Shown in pieces: positions 26,275 through 33,995 of a stretch of 64,000 nt of DNA. Numbering within the stretch: position 1 is the first letter of the stretch; the number at the start of each line of letters is the position of its first letter. A program made the position numbers and the translations under genes. Under the pieces are notes generated by a model. The model was not told where the DNA came from, ran no database searches, and worked only from the letters and a program-made list of their open reading frames with translations. Source of the stretch: CAJFUR01 sp904420575 (GTDB taxonomy: Bacteria > Actinomycetota > Coriobacteriia > Coriobacteriales > Eggerthellaceae); NCBI GenBank assembly GCA_965119745.1, contig OZ221973.1, positions 1 to 64,000 on the forward strand. The letters are read 5' to 3'.

Positions 26275-26555
26275 AGGCACCCCCATCGTCGGGCACGCAC
26301 GACACGCATTCCGTTCGCATGCCATGAAGGACGATAGCACCGAGCCACGGACTCCGCATCCCGCCGCCAGGGTGATTCCTCGCGCAAGCAAGAACGGCAA
26401 TCGCGTTTCATACAGAAAGCGCGACGCACTTCGCCCCTGCATCCCGCACCGCGCCCCTCAGGTTGTGCTATGATGCCGCCTAGACACAGACGAGGACGCC
26501 CGCCTTGGGGAAAACCGACGAGAAAAGGCGGGTCATCGACGAGAAAGAAGGAGCT

Positions 26556-27416
26556 ATGGCAGAAGAAGAATGCTCGCACGAGTGCGGCAGCTGCGGCGTG
26601 TCCGGCTGCGGCGACCGCACGGAGTCGCAGGGGCCGTCCACCCTCGATACGAACGCGCGCAGCAACATCAAGCGCGTCATCGGCGTGGTCTCCGGCAAAG
26701 GCGGCGTCGGCAAGTCGCTCGTGACCAGCCTTTTGGCCAGCCAGATGCAGAAGCGCGGCTTCAAGGTGGGCATCCTTGACGCCGACGTGACCGGCCCGTC
26801 CATCCCCAAGACCTTCGGCATCACGAACCCGCTTTCGGCCGACGCGGACGGCATCCTGCCCGCCTCCACGCAAAGCGGCATCAAGGTCATGTCCGTGAAC
26901 CTCATGCTGCCGCAGGACGACATCCCGGTCGCCTGGCGCGGCCCGGTGGTGTCCAACGCCATCCGCCAGTTCTGGAGCGAGACCAACTGGGGCGACATCG
27001 ACTACATGTTCATCGACATGCCTCCGGGAACCTCCGACGTGTTCCTGACCGTGTTCCAGTCGCTGCCGGTGGACGGCATCGTCACCGTGTCGGCCCCGCA
27101 GGAGCTGGTCGCCATGATCGTGGGCAAGGCCGTGAACCTGGCACACGACCTCGACGTCCCCGTGGTGGGCCTGGTGGAGAACATGGCCTACTTCGTGTGC
27201 GACGAGTGCAACAAGAAGCACTTCATCTACGGCGAGCCTCAAGGCCAGGCCGTGGCCGAGAAGTACGCCATCCCCGCGTTCGCCACGCTGCCCATCGACC
27301 CGGCCTTCGCTCGCCTGTGCGACGCCGGCAAGGTGGAGGAATACGAGGTCGGCGACGCGCTGGACGAGATCATCGCGCATATCGAGGTCTCCAAGGAAGA
27401 GGAAGCCGCCGAATAG
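26556..27416 (+). CDS. mrp: Mrp/ApbC/NBP35-type Fe-S cluster carrier ATPase
   Basis: 286 residues. A Cys-rich N-terminal tail (CSHECGSCGVSGCGD) precedes a deviant Walker A P-loop GVVSGKGGVGKS, DADVTGPSIPK, and DYMFIDMPPGTSDV. A central CDEC motif would hold the bridging Fe-S cluster of the dimer. Such proteins carry [4Fe-4S] clusters to apo-enzymes, fitting a neighbourhood rich in Fe-S oxidoreductases. The ATG at 26556 follows AAGGAG; a TTG at 26505 would add 17 residues. Monocistronic, with a terminator at 27443. Confidence 0.88.
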   Translation: MAEEECSHECGSCGVSGCGDRTESQGPSTLDTNARSNIKRVIGVVSGKGGVGKSLVTSLLASQMQKRGFKVGILDADVTGPSIPKTFGITNPLSADADGILPASTQSGIKVMSVNLMLPQDDIPVAWRGPVVSNAIRQFWSETNWGDIDYMFIDMPPGTSDVFLTVFQSLPVDGIVTVSAPQELVAMIVGKAVNLAHDLDVPVVGLVENMAYFVCDECNKKHFIYGEPQGQAVAEKYAIPAFATLPIDPAFARLCDAGKVEEYEVGDALDEIIAHIEVSKEEEAAE

Positions 27417-27442
27417 CGCACGCATCCTTCCGCACGCGAAGA

Positions 27443-27479
27443 CCCCGGCCGCTTCTCAGGCAGCCGGGGCCTTTCGTTT
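27443..27479 (+). terminator. Intrinsic terminator of mrp
   Basis: CCCCGGC / GCCGGGG stem (27443-27449 with 27463-27469) followed by CCTTTCGTTT. Confidence 0.75.
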
Positions 27480-27581
27480 CTGGAGAGGAAGGCTTGCGTC
27501 CGCATCTGCGTCCGCACTCGCATACGCGTCCACGTCTCCACCCGCGTCCGCGCTCACAGCCGCTTCAGTTCCTGCCTCCGC

Positions 27582-28058
27582 TTATGGATGCTGCTCGAAG
27601 TAGCCGGTCTGGCCGCGCACCTGCCAAGCGCACACCGCCAGCAGGATGATGAACAGGCCGCTGACGATGCTGGTCGGGTCGAAGAAGCCGTACGAGACGC
27701 TGCTCGCCAGCGACCAGGCCGTGAGCACGGCGTCCACCAGCACGATCCAGAAGAACAGCGCCATGCGGCCGGGGTCTTCCGCCCCGCGCACGCCGATGAT
27801 GCCGATGACCAGGTTCAGCAGCGCTGCCGCGAACGTGACGCCGCCGATGGCGTTCGCCATGGCGCCCACGTCCACGCCGAACACAGACGGCAACGCGGAG
27901 AACAGGGAGAATGCGGCCAGGACGATGCCGCACACGACCACGACCGACGCCCATGCGATCAGCACGAAGCACAGCCGGCGCAGCCACACTTGCCAGACCG
28001 TCATGGGCTGGCCGTTGGCTCCCGTCCGTGCCGGCTTCTTTCCTTGCGTCTTGGCCAA
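27582..28058 (-). CDS. Four-helix membrane protein
   Basis: 158 residues with four hydrophobic segments (LCFVLIAWASVVVVCGIVLA; GGVTFAAALLNLVIGIIGV; MALFFWIVLVDAVLTAWSLA; IVSGLFIILLAVCAWQV). It has a basic cytoplasmic N-terminus (AKTQGKKPARTG). The start is a TTG at 28058, with GAGGACGGGG just upstream. The spacing of helices and the short GVRGAEDPGR loop resemble small uncharacterised actinobacterial membrane proteins. No function can be read. It starts just after the tRNA terminator. Confidence 0.6.
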   Translation of the reverse strand: MAKTQGKKPARTGANGQPMTVWQVWLRRLCFVLIAWASVVVVCGIVLAAFSLFSALPSVFGVDVGAMANAIGGVTFAAALLNLVIGIIGVRGAEDPGRMALFFWIVLVDAVLTAWSLASSVSYGFFDPTSIVSGLFIILLAVCAWQVRGQTGYFEQHP

Positions 28059-28075
28059 TGCCCCGTCCTCATAAC

Positions 28076-28106
28076 AAAAGCGGCGGACGCTTGCGCATCC
28101 GCCGCC
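28076..28106 (-). terminator. Terminator of the tRNA gene
   Basis: Stem GCGGCGGA / TCCGCCGC (28080-28087, 28098-28105), followed on the minus strand by TTTTG, 8 bases past the tRNA 3' end. Confidence 0.8.
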
Positions 28107-28113
28107 GAGTTCC

Positions 28114-28189
28114 TGGTGGAGCCTAGGGGGATCGAACCCCTGACCTCATGGCTGCCAGCCATGCGCTCTCCCAGCTGAGCTAAGGCCCC
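28114..28189 (-). tRNA. tRNA-Ala(GGC)
   Basis: 76-nt cloverleaf on the minus strand. The acceptor GGGGCCT pairs with AGGCTCC and the CCA end is encoded. The D-arm is AGCTCAGCTGGGAGAGC. The anticodon stem CATGG/CCATG has loop CTGGCAG, giving anticodon GGC (alanine). The T-arm is GGGGTTCGATCCCC. Confidence 0.96.
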
Positions 28190-28206
28190 GAAAAAGTGCG
28201 AGAACC

Positions 28207-28234
28207 AATATATCACAAGTAACACTTCGGTCAA
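28207..28234 (-). promoter_or_regulatory. tRNA-Ala promoter
   Basis: TTGACC (28234-28229), 16 bases, TATATT (28212-28207), ending 18 bases before the mature tRNA 5' end. Confidence 0.8.
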
Positions 28235-28410
28235 GGGTCAAGTTTGCATTTTCCTCAGGCGCCGCACAACCGGTCAGAAATGCGCGAGTTTCGGGTCGTC
28301 TGGCCACCCCTCGCACGCCGGCAACTCCCGCACAAGAGACGTCTCCTGACCGCACGCACGCGAACCCTCCCGTATGCGTGAGCGTTTGCGCAGGTTCATA
28401 ATATTTTTGC

Positions 28411-28438
28411 TTGTGATTAATCCTCATTGTTGGATAAT
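28411..28438 (+). promoter_or_regulatory. lysR-family gene promoter
   Basis: TTGTGA, 16 bases, GATAAT in an AT-rich patch, 72 bases upstream of the ATG at 28511. Confidence 0.55.
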
Positions 28439-28510
28439 ATGGTCCAGGCGCTTGGCAAACGCTTGGGGTGCTTGACAGCATCAGGCGTCGTTTCTGCCCA
28501 AGGGGGTCGC

Positions 28511-29611
28511 ATGGAGATTCACCAACTCAAATACTTCATTTGCGTGGCGAAGCTGGAAAGCATCTCGAAGGCGGCCACAATGCTGCACCTCTCCCAACCA
28601 GCGCTTTCGAAGTCCCTCGCAAAGCTCGAAGACGAACTGGGCGTGCAGCTGTTCGACCGTTTGGGGAAACGCCTGCATCTGAACGACCGCGGCAAGCTCT
28701 TCCTGAAAGGCGCCGAAAAGGCCTTGCAGGAACTCGATGGCGCAGCAGCGTCGGTCAACGCAGGGACAGGAAGCCTGCAGGGCTCGCTGAGCGTCGGGGT
28801 GTTCGGCGTGCAGGACAGCGCCATTTCCTGCGTGCAGCGGTTCATGCAGGCAAACCGGCAGACGCACGTCATGCTCGACGCCCGTCAACGCTCGATCACG
28901 GTCCGCTCCGTGCGCGAGTTCGACATGGTGTTCTATCCCGAAGGGCCCGCGTTCGGGGGCATTGCCGGCATTCCCTACGCACGCAACCGCGTACGGCTGG
29001 CAGTCCCTGCCTCCCACCCCTTGGCAGCCGTCGGAATAGCAGACCTTGTCCAATTCAAGGACGACCCCTTCGTTTTCATGAACACCACGGCAGGCGTGTA
29101 CGAGCAAAGCTACCAGCTCTGCGTCGAAAACGGCTTTACGCCTTGGGTGCGCGCAGTGACGAGCAGCGGCATGGCTCAGCAACGGCTCATCGGCGCTGGA
29201 CTGGGAGTCGGGTTCGCCGACGCCCCAAGCCATTGGCTGGACGAGCGTGCGGCGAGGCAGAACGGCACGACATGCCTTTCGGCGTCGAAGGCGCTTGCCA
29301 CGCCTTGCCAGGCGCCGCTTTCCCCTTTCAGCACGGCAGGCGAGGCACCGGGAGGCGAAACCGCAACCGGACACTCCGGCGCGTCCGTGGCCGGACCCGT
29401 CTCCCCCGCAGAGGACGCCTCTCCCGCTGCGGCGCATCGACGGATCCGCCTTCTCGAACTGCGCAGCGGCGCGCCCGAGCAAACCCTCTGCTTCGCCTGT
29501 CGCCCTGTCCACCTGCTCTCTCCCACTGCCCGCGAATTCCTCTCTTTCGTGCTGCAGCACTTCGCCTTGCCCGACGACGACTGCGTGGCCCTTCGCTTCG
29601 AGGGCAACTGA
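28511..29611 (+). CDS. LysR-family regulator with an insertion in the effector domain
   Basis: 366 residues, against ~300 for the family. The N-terminal winged helix is clear: MEIHQLKYFICVAKLESISK, LSQPALSKSLAKLEDELGV, LFDRLGKRLHLNDRG. The substrate-binding part follows (GSLSVGVFGVQDS; SHPLAAVGIADL). A ~60-residue Ala/Gly/Ser/Pro-rich stretch (about residues 260-315) interrupts the last lobe, and the end ARPVHLLSPTAREFLSF-like region resumes the fold; a loop insertion is likely. AAGGGGGTCGC precedes the ATG. The target is unknown; the ABC importer downstream, beyond tandem repeats, is one candidate. Confidence 0.78.
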   Translation: MEIHQLKYFICVAKLESISKAATMLHLSQPALSKSLAKLEDELGVQLFDRLGKRLHLNDRGKLFLKGAEKALQELDGAAASVNAGTGSLQGSLSVGVFGVQDSAISCVQRFMQANRQTHVMLDARQRSITVRSVREFDMVFYPEGPAFGGIAGIPYARNRVRLAVPASHPLAAVGIADLVQFKDDPFVFMNTTAGVYEQSYQLCVENGFTPWVRAVTSSGMAQQRLIGAGLGVGFADAPSHWLDERAARQNGTTCLSASKALATPCQAPLSPFSTAGEAPGGETATGHSGASVAGPVSPAEDASPAAAHRRIRLLELRSGAPEQTLCFACRPVHLLSPTAREFLSFVLQHFALPDDDCVALRFEGN

Positions 29612-29666
29612 ATCCGCCCCGCCCTGCGGCACGCTGGCGGACACGACGTCAGAAGCGCGGAGAGCA

Positions 29667-29741
29667 TGGCGTCCTGCGCCTCCCTTATGGACGTGGCGTC
29701 CTGCGCCTCCCTTATGGGCGTGGCGTCCTGTGCCTCCCTTA
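29667..29741. repeat. 27-bp tandem repeat, 2.8 units
   Basis: Units TGGCGTCCTGCGCCTCCCTTATGGACG-like at 29667-29693, 29694-29720 and a partial third to 29741, between lysR and the ABC importer. The third merges into the AT-rich control region. Confidence 0.85.
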
Positions 29742-29767
29742 TATAACTACCATCAATATAGTTATAT
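29741..29767. promoter_or_regulatory. AT-rich inverted repeat upstream of the ABC importer
   Basis: ATATAACTA (29741-29749) and its exact complement TAGTTATAT (29759-29767), spaced by nine bases. It sits in a ~100-bp AT-rich block that must hold the importer promoter. It is a candidate operator, possibly for a metal-responsive repressor (inference); it does not match a Fur or IdeR consensus well. Confidence 0.45.
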
Positions 29768-29881
29768 TCATCTATGCTATTTACATAATATAGATACATA
29801 AGGATAATCGTATTTGAGAATAATATCTTCAACCATTACCAAGACGCGACGGGCGCCCTTGGCGCGAAAGGAGAGGGTTCC

Positions 29882-30973
29882 ATGAGGGTTTCCAAGAACA
29901 AGGCCATTGCCGCAATTTTCACCATGGCGCTGGCAACGGGTACGCTGTTCGGCTGCTCGCAGAGCGACCAAGCCGCCTCGGACAACCAGTCCGGCCAAAG
30001 CCAGAACGCCACAAGCGAGACGCAGGGAGAACCGCAAGACCGCACGATCACCGACATGCGCGGCGACGAAGTGGTCGTCCCCGCCGACGCCGACACCGTC
30101 ATGACGGTGAATTCCGTCGCCACGCAGATGGTGCTCATGCTGGGCGGAGAAGACGCGGCGGCAACCATGGGACGCGGATTCGACTACTCGGAGGGCAGCC
30201 TGAACCAGGCCATGTTCCCCGGCCTGGCCGGCAAGCCCACCATCACGGGCACCGACGTGACCGTGGAGAACGTGGCCGCCATAGACCCCGGCCTCGTGCT
30301 CAACGGAGACGACGACACCATAGAGGCGCTGCGCGGCGCGGGCATTCCCACCGCCTACGTGTCGGTGACCTCCCCCGAAACCATCGTGGAGGCGGTCCGC
30401 CTCATCGGCGACGCGCTGGGCGGCGAGGCCGCGGAAAAGGCCGACGCGTACGAGAAGCTGTACGACCAGGTACGCGAGGAGATCTCCTCCCGCTCGGCCG
30501 GCCTTGCCGACGAGGACAAGCCCACTGTGCTGTACATGCGCTCCACCGAAAGCACCACCGGGTCGGGCTCGATGCCCGACAGCTGGATAACGGCGGCCGG
30601 CGGCATCAACGCCGCGGCGTCCATCGGACTCGAAGGCTCGGGTACGGACATCAACGCCGAAACCATCATGAACCTCGACCCCGACGTCATCATCTGCGAG
30701 AGCGAAAAGGTGCGCGACGAGTTTCTGACCGGCGCCGCCTACACGGAGCTGGCCGCCGTGAAGGCGGGTGCGGTGTATGCCGCCCCCTTCGGAACCGCCG
30801 TGTGGTCGATGGGTACCGCCGAAACGGTGCTGCAGCTTTCGTGGGCCGGCACCGTCATCAACCCCGAACTCTATGCAGACATCGACCTCGACCAGCGCAC
30901 GCGCGACTTCTACCAGCAGTTCTTCGGCTACGAGCTTTCAGACGAACAGCTCGGCGGCATCTTCCACCGCTAG
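29882..30973 (+). CDS. ABC importer substrate-binding lipoprotein (iron-chelate/cobalamin type)
   Basis: 363 residues. A lipoprotein signal (basic VSKNK, hydrophobic AAIFTMALATGTL, lipobox FGC at about residue 25) precedes a Ser/Gln-rich linker and a BtuF/FepB-type binding fold: RTITDMRGDEVVVPAD at the start, NVAAIDPGLVLNGDD and MNLDPDVIICESE. It is anchored outside the membrane and delivers a metal chelate or corrinoid to the permease at 31992. GAAAGGAGAGGG lies upstream of the ATG. A very stable hairpin follows and may keep this gene more highly expressed than the rest of the operon. Confidence 0.85.
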   Translation: MRVSKNKAIAAIFTMALATGTLFGCSQSDQAASDNQSGQSQNATSETQGEPQDRTITDMRGDEVVVPADADTVMTVNSVATQMVLMLGGEDAAATMGRGFDYSEGSLNQAMFPGLAGKPTITGTDVTVENVAAIDPGLVLNGDDDTIEALRGAGIPTAYVSVTSPETIVEAVRLIGDALGGEAAEKADAYEKLYDQVREEISSRSAGLADEDKPTVLYMRSTESTTGSGSMPDSWITAAGGINAAASIGLEGSGTDINAETIMNLDPDVIICESEKVRDEFLTGAAYTELAAVKAGAVYAAPFGTAVWSMGTAETVLQLSWAGTVINPELYADIDLDQRTRDFYQQFFGYELSDEQLGGIFHR

Positions 30974-30986
30974 GCCCGCCGCCAAA

Positions 30987-31031
30987 GGGCCTTGCCGCAA
31001 CCCGGATTTTCGCCGGGTTGCGGCAAGGCCC
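30987..31031 (+). terminator. Strong intra-operon hairpin
   Basis: A perfect 19-bp stem (30987-31005 with 31013-31031, loop ATTTTCG) 14 bp past the binding-protein stop. No T-run follows. It is likely an mRNA 3'-end stabiliser or partial terminator. Confidence 0.7.
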
Positions 31032-31111
31032 GGCGACGCGCAGACGAAGACGAAAAACGGGACTGCGACGCAATCCGAAGCGCTTGCAGAAGACGACGAA
31101 CGGGGGAACCG

Positions 31112-32008
31112 ATGAACGGCTGGATGGATTGGCGGGAAATAGAGAAGCACAACGACTGGGGCATGCGGGAGAAGTCCGACGCCATGGGCGAGATGTGGGA
31201 CCGCGACGCGCGAGGCTGGGACGCGCGATGGAAAGGCGAGGAAGCGTTCACCAAGCGGCAAGCGGATGCGCTCGAACTGCTCCCCACCGACACCGTGCTC
31301 GACATCGGCTGCGGAACGGGGCCGCTGTCCATGAACGTGGCCCCGCGCGTGAAGCGCCTTATCGCCCAAGACGTGGGGGAAGACATGCTGGCGCTCGTCC
31401 GCAAGAACGCCGCTGAACGGGGCATTGCGAACATCGAGACGCTTCGGGGCAACTGGCACGCCATGGAACCGGGAAAGGACCTGCCCGTCTGCGATGTGGC
31501 CATCACCCGCTGGTCGCCGGCACAGGGCGACATCCTGAAGATGAGCCGCTGCGCCACACGGAAATGCTATTCGCTTTCCACCTGCGCTCCCCGCTTCCAA
31601 GGCGAGAACGAACGCTCGGAAGGCTGGTGGTGCCGCAGCACGGTGGACGAGAGCCTGAACACCACCCCGCGGCCCTGCGCCCGCAAATACGGATTCAACG
31701 TGCACTTCAACCTACTGTACGATCACGGCGCAAACCCCACCATCCAGTACGTGGTGGACGAGCGTCGCGTCACCGCCCCCACGAAGGACGCCTTGCTGGA
31801 AAAGCTGATGGGCGGGTTGTGCGGCCCGCGCAAAGACGCGTGCGGAACGCAGCATGCGGCCCGCGGCGGGCGGCGGGCGGCAGACCGCGGCAAGCTGGCG
31901 GCGCGCCTGGAGCCCGACATCCGGCAGACGGACTCCCTCGAATGGGAGTACGTGAGGCGCACGTCCATTGCCGTTCTGGGCTGGGATCCCCGTGAAGTCG
32001 TCGCCTAA
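31112..32008 (+). CDS. SAM-dependent methyltransferase in the ABC importer operon
   Basis: 298 residues of the class I methyltransferase fold: an N-terminal helical part (KHNDWGMREKSDAMGEMWD), motif I DTVLDIGCGTGPLSMN, the acidic QDVGEDML, and GNWHAME with CDVAITRWSP. The C-terminal part contains several Cys and Arg residues and a final YVRRTSIAVLGWDP. The ATG at 31112 follows CGGGGGAACC. Its stop overlaps the permease start, so the two are coupled. A methyltransferase inside a metal-chelate importer operon may modify the imported ligand or a metallophore (inference). Confidence 0.75.
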   Translation: MNGWMDWREIEKHNDWGMREKSDAMGEMWDRDARGWDARWKGEEAFTKRQADALELLPTDTVLDIGCGTGPLSMNVAPRVKRLIAQDVGEDMLALVRKNAAERGIANIETLRGNWHAMEPGKDLPVCDVAITRWSPAQGDILKMSRCATRKCYSLSTCAPRFQGENERSEGWWCRSTVDESLNTTPRPCARKYGFNVHFNLLYDHGANPTIQYVVDERRVTAPTKDALLEKLMGGLCGPRKDACGTQHAARGGRRAADRGKLAARLEPDIRQTDSLEWEYVRRTSIAVLGWDPREVVA

Positions 32009-33029
32009 CGCGCCGGCAAGAAGGGCCCGCCGCCCGCTTGCTGCGGTCCTTGCGGGCATGGGTGCAGGCGTGGCAGTGCTGGCCGCCTGCGCCCTCTGCC
32101 TGGGACCCTACACGGTTTCCCTGGGCGACACGCTGTCCATTCTGGCGTCGCGCTTCGCCGCCATCCCCCAGACGTGGTCGAGCATGGCGCAGAACGTCAT
32201 CCTCGAAGTCCGTCTCCCGCGCATTCTGGGAGCCCTGCTGGTAGGCGCTTCGCTCGCGGTGGCAGGTGCCGCATACCAGGGCATATTCCGCAATCCGCTG
32301 GTGTCGCCCGACCTTCTGGGCGTCTCGTCCGGCGCGTGCATCGGCGCCGCGGCGGCCATCCTGGCCGGCTGGGGCGCCTTCGGCGTGCAGGGAGCCGCCT
32401 TCGCCGGAGGCCTTGGCGCCGTGGCCTGCACCGTGACCATACCCAAGCTGCTCAAACGCGACAGCACCATCACCCTGGTGCTGTCGGGCATCATCGTCGG
32501 GGGGTTCTGCGGATCCATCCTGGGCCTTGTGAAGTACCTGGCCGATCCCGAAACCCAGCTTCCCGAAATCGTGTACTGGCAGATGGGCAGCCTTGCCAAG
32601 GTGGACTACGGAGCGCTTGCGTCCATTGCTCCCGTCATGGTGGTCTCCATGACGGCCGTGCTGGTCATGCGCTGGCGCATCAACGTGCTTTCGTTAGGCG
32701 ATCACGAGGCGAAGGCCCTTGGCGTGAACCTGAAGGTGGAGCGCGGCGTGGTCATCTTCTTCGCCACGCTGCTCACAGCTTCGGCCGTGAGCCTGGCGGG
32801 CACCATCGGCTGGGTCGGCCTGGTCATCCCCCATCTGGCACGGTTCGTCGTGGGACCCAACGCCAGTCGTTCCATTCCCGTCGCCTGCCTGATGGCGGCA
32901 GGCTTCATGCTGGTGGTGGACACGCTTGCGCGCGTGAGCGGCATCGAGATACCGCTCGGCATCCTCACCGGCTTCATTGGTACGCCGTTCTTCATCGTCT
33001 TGCTGGCGCGGCAAAGGGGGCTGATATGA
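31992..33029 (+). CDS. ABC importer permease, FecCD/BtuC family
   Basis: About 345 residues, ten predicted membrane helices. The FecCD pattern is clear: VRLPRILGALLVGASLAVAG, NPLVSPDLLGVSSGA, ALGVNLKVERG and GWVGLVIPHLARF, the last two contacting the ATPase. The start is taken as the GTG at 31992 (17-base overlap with the methyltransferase); a TTG at 31968 would add eight residues. It forms a homodimer channel for an iron-siderophore, haem or corrinoid substrate. Confidence 0.85.
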   Translation: MKSSPNAPARRARRPLAAVLAGMGAGVAVLAACALCLGPYTVSLGDTLSILASRFAAIPQTWSSMAQNVILEVRLPRILGALLVGASLAVAGAAYQGIFRNPLVSPDLLGVSSGACIGAAAAILAGWGAFGVQGAAFAGGLGAVACTVTIPKLLKRDSTITLVLSGIIVGGFCGSILGLVKYLADPETQLPEIVYWQMGSLAKVDYGALASIAPVMVVSMTAVLVMRWRINVLSLGDHEAKALGVNLKVERGVVIFFATLLTASAVSLAGTIGWVGLVIPHLARFVVGPNASRSIPVACLMAAGFMLVVDTLARVSGIEIPLGILTGFIGTPFFIVLLARQRGLI

Positions 33030-33820
33030 CGGAGCGCGCGCCCCTGCTTTCCATCCGCGACGTGAGTTTCGCCTACCCGCAGGGAAAAAACACGCTCGAC
33101 GGCGTCTCGTTCGACGTGACCGCAGGGGAGCTGGTCACGCTGCTGGGGCCGAACGGCTCGGGAAAGTCCACGCTGCTGAACTGCATTATGAACCTGCTGG
33201 AGCCACAGCAGGGGTCCATCCTGCTGGAAGGGACGTCCGTACGGGACTGGGGGCAGCGGGGCATTGCGCAGCGGATCGCCTACGTACCCCAATCCGTTTC
33301 GGTGCAGTTTTCCTACACGGTGCGCGACTACGCGGCCATGGGGCGGGCGCCGTTCCTCAAGTTGCACGAGTCGCCTGGCCCGGACGACTACGCATTGGTG
33401 GACGCCGCCCTGGAACGGCTTGGCGTGACCGACTTGGCCGACAGGGCCTACAACGAGCTTTCGGGCGGGCAGCAGCAGCTGGTCGACGTGGCGCGCGCCG
33501 TGGCCCAGAACCCGAAGGTCATCCTGTTCGACGAGCCCACCAGCGCCTTGGACTACGGCAACCAGGTAAAGGTGCTGCGCATGGTGGCCGACCTCGCCCG
33601 CGAGAAGTATGCCATCATCATGACCACGCACAACCCCGACCACCCCATTCTGCTCGACAGTTCCGTATGCCTTTTGGGCCGCGACGGGCGTCTGGCGAAG
33701 GGCAGTGCGCACGAGATCATGCGCGAGGGCCTGCTGGCGGAGGTGTACCAGACGGACCTGATGATCCGCTACGTCCCCGACGCCCGAAGGCACGTGTGCA
33801 TGACAGCGCGGTTCTTCTGA
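33026..33820 (+). CDS. ABC importer ATPase, FecE/BtuD family
   Basis: 264 residues. Walker A LLGPNGSGKST, Q-loop YVPQSV, signature LSGGQQQLVDVARA, Walker B VILFDEPTSALD and the H-switch TTHNPDH are all intact. The ATG overlaps the permease stop (ATGA), with AAAGGGGG upstream. It energises the importer encoded just upstream. The operon ends at the hairpin 33861-33899. Confidence 0.9.
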   Translation: MTERAPLLSIRDVSFAYPQGKNTLDGVSFDVTAGELVTLLGPNGSGKSTLLNCIMNLLEPQQGSILLEGTSVRDWGQRGIAQRIAYVPQSVSVQFSYTVRDYAAMGRAPFLKLHESPGPDDYALVDAALERLGVTDLADRAYNELSGGQQQLVDVARAVAQNPKVILFDEPTSALDYGNQVKVLRMVADLAREKYAIIMTTHNPDHPILLDSSVCLLGRDGRLAKGSAHEIMREGLLAEVYQTDLMIRYVPDARRHVCMTARFF

Positions 33821-33860
33821 GGCCGGCCTTGAAGGCGGCGTCCCTGTCGGGTCTGCAACC

Positions 33861-33899
33861 CGGTGGCGGCGAGCCTCCGGAGCCGGCTCGCCGCCACCG
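33861..33899. terminator. Terminator between convergent genes
   Basis: 15-bp perfect stem (CGGTGGCGGCGAGCC with its complement, 9-base loop), 40 bp past the ATPase stop and 97 bp from the stop of the leftward gene. Confidence 0.65.
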
Positions 33900-33995
33900 C
33901 GCCTGCGGGGCCGTCCGTGCCTCACCGCCGCACCTGCGGAACCCGTCCCGCCGCCCAGTCCCGCCTGCCGCCGCCCAGCCCCGCCTGCCGCGACG

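Larger units (their letters stand above)
28190..28510. other. Divergent promoter region between the tRNA and lysR genes
   Basis: 321 bp holding the leftward tRNA promoter (28207-28234) and the rightward regulator promoter (28411-28438). Nothing else is visible. Confidence 0.6.

Noticed and set aside
29742..29881. Cobalamin riboswitch before the ABC importer
   Set aside because: No B12-box (GCCACTG-like) and the region is AT-rich and short.
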